Of a stretch of 64,000 bases of DNA, positions 57,292 to 64,000 are shown piece after piece; the stretch's first letter is position 1, and each line of letters opens with the position of its first letter. Both the position numbers and the translations under genes were made by a program. The notes beneath the pieces were generated by a model. The model saw only the letters and a list, made by a program, of their open reading frames with translations, was not told the DNA's origin and made no database searches. Source of the DNA: an uncultured Pseudomonadota bacterium. GTDB lineage: Bacteria > Myxococcota_A > Bradymonadia > Bradymonadales > Bradymonadaceae. The stretch lies in contig CAJXPB010000005.1 in assembly GCA_913057905.1 (NCBI GenBank), forward strand, positions 124,001 through 188,000, given 5' to 3'.

Positions 57292-58407
57292 GTGAAGGTC
57301 GGAGTTCCCAAAGAAGTCAAGAATCATGAATACCGCGTCGGTCTGATCCCGGGTGGTGTCGCCGAATATGTCCGCAGAGGGCACGAGGTGATCGTCCAGA
57401 AGGGGGCCGGCGAAGGAAGTGCCATCTCCGACGAGGCCTACCGCGAGGCGGGCGCGACCATCCTGGAGACCGCCGACCAGGTCTGGGAAGCCTCCGACAT
57501 GATCGTCAAGGTCAAGGAGCCGGTCGAAGAGGAATACGACCGGATGCAGGAAGACCAGATCATCTACACGTACTTTCACCTGGCGGCCGTCCCGGAACTC
57601 GCCGACGTGTTGCTCGAAAAGAACGTCGCCGCCGTGGCCTACGAGACGATCGAGCTGTCGGACGGGAGGCTGCCGCTTCTGGAGCCGATGAGCGAGGTCG
57701 CCGGTCGGATGTCCATCCAGGTCGGAGCCCAGTCGCTTGAGCGCGAAAACGGCGGAAAAGGGATTCTTTTGGGCGGCGTGCCCGGCGTCCACCGCGCGGA
57801 CGTCGTCGTCGTCGGTGGTGGCACCGTCGGCACCGAGGCGGCGCGCATGGCGATCGGAATGGGCGCGAACGTCACGGTGCTCGACATCGACGTCAATCGG
57901 CTACGGTATCTGGAGGATGTCTTCGGCAACCGCATTCAGACGGTCCACTCCAACGCCGAGACGATCGCGCAAGAGGTACCGAAGGCCGATCTGCTGATCG
58001 GGGCGGTGCTGATCCCGGGCGCGAAGGCCCCGCACCTGGTGACCCGCGAGCACGTCGAGTCGATGCCCGAGGGAAGTGTCATCGTCGATGTGGCCGTCGA
58101 CCAGGGAGGTTGCATCGAGACCGCCCGGCCGACGACCCACGACGAACCGACCTACACGGTCGACGGTGTCGTTCACTACGCCGTCAGCAACATGCCCGGC
58201 GCGGTGGCCCGCACGTCGACCTTTGCGCTCAACAACGTCACCCTCAATTACGGACTGGCGCTGGCCGACGAGGGCCTCGAAGACGCCATGGCCGGAGACG
58301 ACGCCCTCCAGAAGGGGCTGAATACATACAAAGGCCACATCACCTATGAGGCCGTCGCCGACTCGCTGGACCTCGACTACCGGAGTCTCGATTCGTTGAT
58401 GGGATGA
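57292..58407 (+). CDS. ald: Alanine dehydrogenase
   Basis: 371 aa, GTG start with AAGGAG about six bases upstream. It catalyses NAD-linked deamination of alanine to pyruvate and ammonia, or the reverse. GVPKEVKNHEYRVGLIPGGV at the start, the active-site Lys of VKVKEP, the His of YTYFHLAAVPELA, VVGGGTVGTEAARMAIGMGA as the NAD motif, and SNMPGAVARTSTFALNN near the end are all typical. Glutamate dehydrogenase lies in the same 5-kb region, so the two may both move nitrogen between keto acids and ammonium. Confidence 0.95.
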   Translation: MKVGVPKEVKNHEYRVGLIPGGVAEYVRRGHEVIVQKGAGEGSAISDEAYREAGATILETADQVWEASDMIVKVKEPVEEEYDRMQEDQIIYTYFHLAAVPELADVLLEKNVAAVAYETIELSDGRLPLLEPMSEVAGRMSIQVGAQSLERENGGKGILLGGVPGVHRADVVVVGGGTVGTEAARMAIGMGANVTVLDIDVNRLRYLEDVFGNRIQTVHSNAETIAQEVPKADLLIGAVLIPGAKAPHLVTREHVESMPEGSVIVDVAVDQGGCIETARPTTHDEPTYTVDGVVHYAVSNMPGAVARTSTFALNNVTLNYGLALADEGLEDAMAGDDALQKGLNTYKGHITYEAVADSLDLDYRSLDSLMG

Positions 58408-58488
58408 TTCTTAATTGAATGAAATATTCGTCGGGTCGTCTCGTGTTATGACCATTGAGTGTGAACCGCACGCCGATGAGGACCGACC

Positions 58489-59196
58489 ATGTTTGGCCAA
58501 ATGAGTGACTTGCCGGACAAGCCCGACGAGGAGATGGATGCCTTCCATCGCGAGGCGCTGCCTCACCTGGATCCGTTGTACGGCACCGCGTTGAAGCTGA
58601 CGAAGGACGAACAGGAAGCCGAGGATCTGGTCCAGGAGACGATGCTCAAGGCCTTCCGTTACTTCGACAAATACGAGAACGGGACGAACTGTAAGGCATG
58701 GTTGTTCAAGATCATGCACAACACGTTCATCAACCGATACCGGAAGTCGAAGAAGCGCAAGGAATATCTGGTCGACGACGAGAATTATCGCTCCCTGGAG
58801 GAGCGCGCCGAGGCCTCCGAGCAGCATCCCTTCGTCGAGGAAATCGACGATGAAGAGCAGATGTATTTCAAGTTCTTCAGCGACGAGGTCAGCAAGGCGC
58901 TCGAGCAAGTTCCGGTCGACTTTCGCATGGTCGTCCTGTTGGCCGACCTTCAGGACTTTGCTTACAAGGAGATCGCCGAGATCATGGACTGTCCCATCGG
59001 GACGGTCATGAGCCGCCTGTACCGCGGCCGGCGAATGCTCCGCGAGGAACTCGCCGACTACGCCACCGGGGAGGGCATCGTCGACGAGGACGTCCTCGAC
59101 GACGAATTACTCGAACAACTCGATGACACCGACGATACCGATTCTTCGACAACTGACCTAAACGAGTACCGGCGCTCCAAGGCCCAATCGGGCTGA
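58489..59196 (+). CDS. ECF-type RNA polymerase sigma factor
   Basis: 235 aa. Region 2 covers LYGTALKLTKDEQEAEDLVQ, ETMLKAFRYFDKYENG and WLFKIMHNTFINRYRK; region 4 covers VPVDFRMVVLLADLQDFAYK, EIAEIMDCPIGTVMSRLYRG and RRMLREEL. No region 1 or 3. The C-terminal 40 residues are an acidic tail beyond the usual end. The next gene is an anti-sigma factor, so the pair probably answers an envelope or redox signal. The promoter it would recognise is not identified here. Confidence 0.93.
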   Translation: MFGQMSDLPDKPDEEMDAFHREALPHLDPLYGTALKLTKDEQEAEDLVQETMLKAFRYFDKYENGTNCKAWLFKIMHNTFINRYRKSKKRKEYLVDDENYRSLEERAEASEQHPFVEEIDDEEQMYFKFFSDEVSKALEQVPVDFRMVVLLADLQDFAYKEIAEIMDCPIGTVMSRLYRGRRMLREELADYATGEGIVDEDVLDDELLEQLDDTDDTDSSTTDLNEYRRSKAQSG

Positions 59197-59303
59197 GTGG
59201 CGTCGTGGCACAACCAGGGAGGCCCACGTCAGCCGCGTGTGATGTGCTCCGCTGCCGTGCGCGCCCTTGTGCCAACTTCTCGAACCAGAACCAAGAGATT
59301 GCG

Positions 59304-60128
59304 ATGAGCTGTGAAGGATTTCGACCCTTCATCGACGCCTATGTCGACGGGGAGTTCGACGAGCGGGAATCGGCCGAGATGGAGGCTCATCTCGAGCGAT
59401 GTGACGCCTGTCGTACCGAGGTCGAACACCGGCTCCGACTGAAGGAAGCACTTCAGGAGACCGGCAAACAGCAGAGTTGTCCCGAGGCCCTCAAGAAAAA
59501 CATTCTCGACCGGATCGAGAGCCACCGGGTTCCCGACTCCGCCGGCAGCGGTGCATCGAAGCGACGGCGCTGGACGTACGCGGCCTCGCTGATCCCGTTG
59601 GCGGCCGGCATCGCACTGGTCTTTACGTTTTATCCTGCGCTGACCGTCGCCCCAGCTGCGAGCGGTCAACTGCCGGTCGTCGAACAGACCGTCGACTGGC
59701 ATCGCAACGATCTACCCGTAGAGATCCGCTCGTCGGAACGGGCTCACGTGGCCCGTTGGTTCCGCGGAAAGGTCGACTTTCCGGTTCGGCTGCCCGACTT
59801 TCGAGATAGCCGTGTCGATCTGCTCGGCGGTCGACTCGCCCACATCAAGGACCGCCGTGCGGCCAACGTCTCCTACGAGGTCGGGGACTCGCGTCTCAGC
59901 GTCATGATCTTTCACGGCGATAAATTGAAGGTCCCCACTGCGCGCATCCAGCGCATCGGAAATCAGGACGTGGCTATCTACAACAGTCACGGCTACGGTG
60001 TGGCGCTCATGCAAAACCATGGCATCACCTACGCCATGACCAGCGATCTGCCAGAGAACGACCTCATCGACCTGGTAGCGTCGTCGCTGGACCATCCCGA
60101 CAACAAGCAATTCAAAAAGGCGAACTGA
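59304..60128 (+). CDS. Zinc-binding anti-sigma factor, membrane-anchored
   Basis: 274 aa. An N-terminal zinc-anti-sigma domain has the pattern HLERCDAC (H-x3-C-x2-C, about residues 30-37) with an earlier SCEGF Cys, matching the ZAS motif. One membrane segment (TYAASLIPLAAGIALVFTFY) follows at about residue 93, then a periplasmic domain of about 160 residues beginning PVEIRSSERAHVARWF, similar to domains in other anti-sigma proteins of this group. It would hold the upstream ECF factor at the membrane until a signal acts on the outer part. Start chosen at 59304 for the ZAS alignment. Confidence 0.9.
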   Translation: MSCEGFRPFIDAYVDGEFDERESAEMEAHLERCDACRTEVEHRLRLKEALQETGKQQSCPEALKKNILDRIESHRVPDSAGSGASKRRRWTYAASLIPLAAGIALVFTFYPALTVAPAASGQLPVVEQTVDWHRNDLPVEIRSSERAHVARWFRGKVDFPVRLPDFRDSRVDLLGGRLAHIKDRRAANVSYEVGDSRLSVMIFHGDKLKVPTARIQRIGNQDVAIYNSHGYGVALMQNHGITYAMTSDLPENDLIDLVASSLDHPDNKQFKKAN

Positions 60129-60225
60129 CCGCGGCCGCGAGCTATCCAAAGGCGGCATCAGTTGATAAGGGCGGGGTCCATAGTGATGGACTCATCAGAG
60201 TGGTCGAAAGGATCTACGAGGCCGG

Positions 60226-61122
60226 ATGCGTCAACTGACTGTCAAAGATGTAGCGGTGATCGTCGACCCGTACACCGGCGGAGTGGACGCCGGCCATGAC
60301 TGGGCAGACGCCGGATTCTCGGCTTTTGATGCCGGAGAGTCAGCCCCGGAGGCCATTCGGGCGGCTCTCGAGACCCGCCCGGAGGTCGTCGTAGTCGACG
60401 GAGATGATCGCCTGATCAGCACCACAATTACCGAGATGCGACGGGCAGGCGTCGACTCCGAGCCCCCCATCCTTCCCGTTGGAAACGGCCCCTACCGAAC
60501 CGTGGGCCGCCGAACCGAGCGGTCGGCCTCCGACCCCAATGCTGTCGAGATGATTGGCTCGGAGCTCGAAGATGGGACCGGGCAGATCCTGGAGTTGTCG
60601 ACCCTTCGAGTGACGTCGTCGACCGACGCGGCCCCCCGCTGGGGCTTCAATGTCGGTGCCGGGATCTTGTTTCCCCTCTTCGAAGCGCACCATCGAGCGG
60701 GTGGAAGCGGGTTGTCGGGCCTGGGTGGCGCGGTCAGTCAGCTTGCACAGCGCGCGGCTACGACCGGAAGTGAGGCGTTTGAAGCACGACGCGGTCGAGT
60801 CGTCGCCGACGGCCAACCCTGGGGTGAACGGATCGGCTACCTGCTCGTCAGTGGCTTGGCCACGAGTTGGTTGGGGCTGAAGATGTCCGACAGGGACGGG
60901 CCGAGCTGGGTGGCCGGCGAGGCCGGCGGCGACTTTGTGCGCCGGCTGGCGCGCAATCGGGCCCTCCCCGGGTTTCTCAACGAGTCGGCGGGCTCATCCT
61001 TCGAGGGCATACAGATAGACTGGAGTGAAGGGTTTGTACTCGACGGAGAACTCGTTGACCCGGGGCGGGCCTATGTGCTCGATATTCGACCCGGCGACCC
61101 CGTGAGAGTGGTAGCTTCCTGA
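60226..61122 (+). CDS. Diacylglycerol-kinase-like protein, degenerate
   Basis: 298 aa. The overall layout resembles the lipid-kinase (DAGK/NAD-kinase) fold: a nucleotide-binding first half with VVVDGDDRLISTTITEMRRA and ILPVGNGPYRTVG, and a beta-rich second half with WGFNVGAGILFPLFEAHHRA and a closing VLDGELVDPGRAYVLDIRPG typical of DAGK proteins. The GGDGT motif that binds ATP in true DAGKs is replaced by VDGDD, so activity is doubtful. It may be a regulatory or catalytically altered relative. Neighbours are the sigma/anti-sigma pair and glutamate dehydrogenase. Confidence 0.65.
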   Translation: MRQLTVKDVAVIVDPYTGGVDAGHDWADAGFSAFDAGESAPEAIRAALETRPEVVVVDGDDRLISTTITEMRRAGVDSEPPILPVGNGPYRTVGRRTERSASDPNAVEMIGSELEDGTGQILELSTLRVTSSTDAAPRWGFNVGAGILFPLFEAHHRAGGSGLSGLGGAVSQLAQRAATTGSEAFEARRGRVVADGQPWGERIGYLLVSGLATSWLGLKMSDRDGPSWVAGEAGGDFVRRLARNRALPGFLNESAGSSFEGIQIDWSEGFVLDGELVDPGRAYVLDIRPGDPVRVVAS

Positions 61123-61306
61123 ATGGACGGGGCCCGGCGGGGCTGAAACTTGACGGTATATCGGGCCGCTGTTAACCCGTTGGGGGGTCTTTGACCTTTC
61201 GTACATCGAGCCGGTTTCACCCCGGCAGAAGACGACAGAATTCATACTATCAGCAGACGATGCGGCCGTCCCAGCGATGGGCCGTGACGCGAACGAGGAA
61301 TTACGT

Positions 61307-62677
61307 ATGTCCGAGGAAGTGACAGACGTCCAACCGGAGGCAGTTACTCCGGGTGATGGTTCGGGTGATCATTCCAAAACGGCCGAACAACAAGCCGAGG
61401 AGCTTGCCCAAGACAACGAGCAAGGCGACGCGTTTTACCGCGCTCACCAGGCCCAGGTTGCCAAGACCTTCGGCCACGTGGATGCGGAGGAACACGTCAA
61501 ACTGATCCTCAACGAGCCCAAAAACGAGATCATCGTCAACTTCCCGGTGAAGTTGTCGAACGGTGACTACAAGCTGTTCACGGGCTACCGGATCCAGCAC
61601 AACAACATCATGGGCCCCTACAAAGGGGGTATCCGATACCACCACGACGTGACGCTCGGCGAGGTGAAGGCCCTGGCGTCCGTGATGACCTACAAGTGTG
61701 CCTTGCTTGAGGTTCCTTTCGGCGGAGCCAAGGGTGGGATCCGCATGAATCGCGGAGTCTACAACGAGTCCGAAATCGAGCGGATTACCCGGCGATTTAC
61801 CCACGACCTCGGAAACAACATCGGCCCGGAGTACGACATCCCGGCGCCCGACATGGGGACCAACAGCCAGACGATGGTCTGGATGATGGACACCTACATG
61901 AACATGCACAATCAGATGAACAAGAACGCGCGTCGCCGGATCGTGACGGGCAAGTCGATCACCTCCGGCGGCAGCCGCGGGCGCGAGAAAGCGACCGGCC
62001 AGGGCGTCGTCTACTGCATCCAAGAGTGGGCCGACGAGCAGGGGTTCCGGCTCGACGGCTGCGAATACATCCTCCAGGGCTTCGGCAATGTCGGCTCTCA
62101 CGCCGCCCGAATTCTGTCGCGGCTCGGAGCGGTGCTCGTCGCCGTCCAGGACCATACCGGGTCGATCTACAATCCCGACGGGATCTATCCCCGCAAACTC
62201 ATCGAACACGTCGAAGACCACGAAGGCGTCTCGGGGTACTCGGGCGCCGAGGAGATCGACGACGAGGACTTCTGGGGCGTCGAAAGCGATATCTGCATCC
62301 CGGCGGCCCTTGAGCTGCAAATCGACGAAGAGGTGGCCAAGAAGCTGGAGGCCGACCTTGTCGTCGAGGCGGCCAACGGTCCCACGACGCTCGATGCCGA
62401 GCCGATCCTCGAGGATCGCGACATCGAGGTCATCCCCGACATCATGGCCAACGCCGGCGGCGTGGTCGTCAGCTACTTCGAGTGGGTCCAGAACAAACGC
62501 TCGGAATCCTGGCAGCTCCAGGAGGTCGACAGTCGGCTCCACTTCATGATGAAGCGGGCCTTCCACGAGATGCGGTCGTTTGCTCGGGAGCACGACGTCA
62601 ACAATCGGACCGCGGCTCTCGCGGTGGCCATCAACCGGCTCAACGGCGTATACGAAGAACGTGGAGTCTTCCCCTAA
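61307..62677 (+). CDS. Glutamate dehydrogenase (Glu/Leu/Phe/Val family)
   Basis: 456 aa. An acidic N-terminal extension of about 40 residues precedes the catalytic core. GYRIQHNNIMGPYKGGIRYH, LASVMTYKCALLEVPFGGAK and the PAPDMGTNSQTMVWMMDTY region carry the substrate and active-site Lys residues; LQGFGNVGSHAARIL is the nucleotide-binding motif. It converts glutamate to 2-oxoglutarate and ammonia; which cofactor it prefers cannot be read safely. Start at 61307 has GAGGAA about seven bases upstream. The halophile-like acidic surface is in keeping with the other proteins here. Confidence 0.93.
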   Translation: MSEEVTDVQPEAVTPGDGSGDHSKTAEQQAEELAQDNEQGDAFYRAHQAQVAKTFGHVDAEEHVKLILNEPKNEIIVNFPVKLSNGDYKLFTGYRIQHNNIMGPYKGGIRYHHDVTLGEVKALASVMTYKCALLEVPFGGAKGGIRMNRGVYNESEIERITRRFTHDLGNNIGPEYDIPAPDMGTNSQTMVWMMDTYMNMHNQMNKNARRRIVTGKSITSGGSRGREKATGQGVVYCIQEWADEQGFRLDGCEYILQGFGNVGSHAARILSRLGAVLVAVQDHTGSIYNPDGIYPRKLIEHVEDHEGVSGYSGAEEIDDEDFWGVESDICIPAALELQIDEEVAKKLEADLVVEAANGPTTLDAEPILEDRDIEVIPDIMANAGGVVVSYFEWVQNKRSESWQLQEVDSRLHFMMKRAFHEMRSFAREHDVNNRTAALAVAINRLNGVYEERGVFP

Positions 62678-62705
62678 ACTGGGTCGGAGGCGGTGAGACA
62701 CCCGG

Positions 62706-64000
62706 ATGACGATGGCCGATGATACCGACGAGCCTGTCGACGAGATCGGGGTCGACACCGGTGGTACCTTCACCGATGTCGTCACTCGCGACGACGGCTC
62801 CCTGAGGGTTCATAAACGCCTCTCTACGCCGGACGATCCGTCGAGGGCTATCGGCGAGGGTGTCGCTGAAGTGACGGCCGCCACCGAGCGGTTGCAGCGG
62901 CTTATTCACGGTACGACGGTGGCGACCAATGCGCTCTTGGAGCGTGATGGCGCCCACCTGGCGCTGGTGACGACCGCCGGATTCGAAGACCTCCTCTCCC
63001 TCCGTCGCCAAGACCGTCCCTCCCTCTACGACCTGGATATTTCCCGGACGCCGCCTCTGTGCGAAGGGGAGGCCTGCTTCGGAATTCGAGAGCGCATCTC
63101 GCCGGACGGCGAGGTGCTCACCGAACTCGATGCTTCTTCTGTGGGCGCGACCGTTCAGGCGATCCGTCAGGGGGACTTCGGGGCCGTCGCGGTCTGCCTA
63201 CTGCACGCGTACGCCAACGACGACCACGAACGTCGAGTCGTCGAGACCCTCCGCGAGCAGCTCGACATTCCCGTCTCGGCGAGCCACGAGGTGGCGAAGG
63301 TATTTCGGGAGTATGAACGAGCATCGACGACGGCGGTCAACGGATACGTGGCGCCGACGATGGAGCGGTATCTTCGGCGACTCGAATCCAGGGTCGATTG
63401 CGACGACATTCAAATCCTGCAATCGAGCGGCGGGCGGGTCGGAATCGACTTGGCGTCGCGGTTTCCGGTCCACACGGTCCTCTCCGGTCCCGCCGGTGGG
63501 GTCGTCGGCGCCAGGGCGGCGGCCGGGCAGGTCGGCGTCGACGACGTGATGACCCTGGATATGGGAGGAACGTCGACCGACGTCAGCCTGTGCCGCGGCG
63601 ACGTGAGCCTGAGCCAATCCGCGACCATCGATGACTTGCCCATTCAGGTCCCCGCCATCGATATTCACACCGTCGGGGCTGGAGGTGGTTCGATCGGCCA
63701 TCTCGATTCCGGGGGCGGACTCCGGGTTGGACCCGAAAGCGCGGGCGCCGACCCGGGTCCGGTCTGCTACGGACGAGGCGGCACGAGACCCACCGTGACC
63801 GACGCGCACGTCGTCCTGGGTCGTCTGCGGGCCGACGCCTTTCTGGGCGGCGACATGGCTCTCGATGTCGAGGCGGCGAAGCGGGCGATCGGAGAGCTCG
63901 CCGAGGATGCCGGGCTGACCGAGCGGGAGGCGGCTCGCGGCATCCTGGAGGTCGCCGACGCGAAGATGACACGCGCATTGAAGGTCATATCGCTCGAGCA
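62706..64000 (+). CDS. hyuA: Hydantoinase/oxoprolinase A-type subunit, 3' end missing
   Basis: At least 431 codons, cut by the window edge. EIGVDTGGTFTDVVTRDDGS is the phosphate-1-like start of the HyuA family, HGTTVATNALLERDGAHLAL follows, HTVLSGPAGGVVGARAAA and LDMGGTSTDVSLCRGDVSL are the later nucleotide-binding parts, and IDIHTVGAGGGSIGHLDSGG the metal or substrate region. The family opens hydantoins, 5-oxoproline or related rings, or carboxylates acetone in relatives, usually with a B subunit directly downstream. That gene would lie beyond base 64000. Start at ATG 62706 or 62712. Confidence 0.9.
   Translation, partial: MTMADDTDEPVDEIGVDTGGTFTDVVTRDDGSLRVHKRLSTPDDPSRAIGEGVAEVTAATERLQRLIHGTTVATNALLERDGAHLALVTTAGFEDLLSLRRQDRPSLYDLDISRTPPLCEGEACFGIRERISPDGEVLTELDASSVGATVQAIRQGDFGAVAVCLLHAYANDDHERRVVETLREQLDIPVSASHEVAKVFREYERASTTAVNGYVAPTMERYLRRLESRVDCDDIQILQSSGGRVGIDLASRFPVHTVLSGPAGGVVGARAAAGQVGVDDVMTLDMGGTSTDVSLCRGDVSLSQSATIDDLPIQVPAIDIHTVGAGGGSIGHLDSGGGLRVGPESAGADPGPVCYGRGGTRPTVTDAHVVLGRLRADAFLGGDMALDVEAAKRAIGELAEDAGLTEREAARGILEVADAKMTRALKVISLE

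Noticed and set aside
1..64000. tRNA or rRNA genes
   Set aside because: I read the intergenic gaps for T-loop-like GTTCGANTC and anticodon-arm patterns and saw none; a tRNAscan run would settle it.
1..64000. Prophage, insertion sequence or genomic island
   Set aside because: No transposase, integrase, terminal inverted repeats or compositional break are evident; duplications seen are within or between ordinary genes.

Overview
The window is GC-rich, almost fully coding DNA from a Gram-negative bacterium. Many proteins are unusually acidic, with Asp/Glu-rich tails and linkers. The gene content (pheS-pheT-ihfA-MerR order, three bactofilins, Cys-rich lipoproteins, a lone type III export gate, a DUF3450/ExbB/ExbD/TonB operon, PilZ and FHA proteins) points to the Myxococcota/deltaproteobacterial side, plausibly a halophilic Bradymonadales-like lineage. 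That placement is inferred from gene content, not from a search.

Layout. 1-5.2 kb: the tail of psd, a methyltransferase, a lipoprotein, a DEAD-box helicase and a DciA-like protein. 5.3-10.7 kb: a translation block (rpmI, rplT, pheS, pheT, ihfA, MerR regulator). 10.7-13.1 kb: the primary sigma factor and a fused molybdopterin synthase MoaD-MoaE. 13.3-16.1 kb: two paralogous Cys-rich lipoproteins. 16.2-19.6 kb: an orphan SctV/FlhA-type export protein and a zinc-ribbon/double-FHA protein. 19.6-22.5 kb (minus strand): three bactofilins, one with a SAP-like tail, then pyrE and an alpha/beta hydrolase. 22.8-27.0 kb: a VolA-like surface lipase followed by a FadL channel. 27.0-29.0 kb: three overlapping genes for exported proteins, one with a lamin-tail domain. 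29.1-34.0 kb: mpl, a PilZ protein and a large membrane-spermidine-synthase fusion. 34.1-36.8 kb: a 13-bp tandem repeat and a PhoR/PhoB-type two-component system.

36.8-49.4 kb is the most interesting part. Divergent from phoBR lies an internally duplicated beta-helix lipoprotein, followed by a complete TonB energising operon (DUF3450, two ExbB-type proteins, ExbD, TonB, TPR protein), a TonB-dependent receptor and a TetR regulator. The lipoprotein and the TonB operon carry the same roughly 105-bp promoter and leader in exact register. Each has an 11-bp periodic array resembling PhoB boxes and a structured 5' leader. I read this as a co-regulated, possibly phosphate-responsive, outer-membrane uptake system.

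49.4-64 kb is mostly metabolism and envelope: PepF-like peptidase; ferredoxin-NADP reductase with an envelope operon that ends in a PpiC/SurA-like lipoprotein; nitroreductase; DusB-like enzyme; alanine dehydrogenase; an ECF sigma/anti-sigma pair; a degenerate lipid-kinase-like protein; glutamate dehydrogenase; and the start of a hydantoinase/oxoprolinase gene cut by the window edge. I see no rRNA, tRNA, CRISPR array, prophage or insertion sequence.
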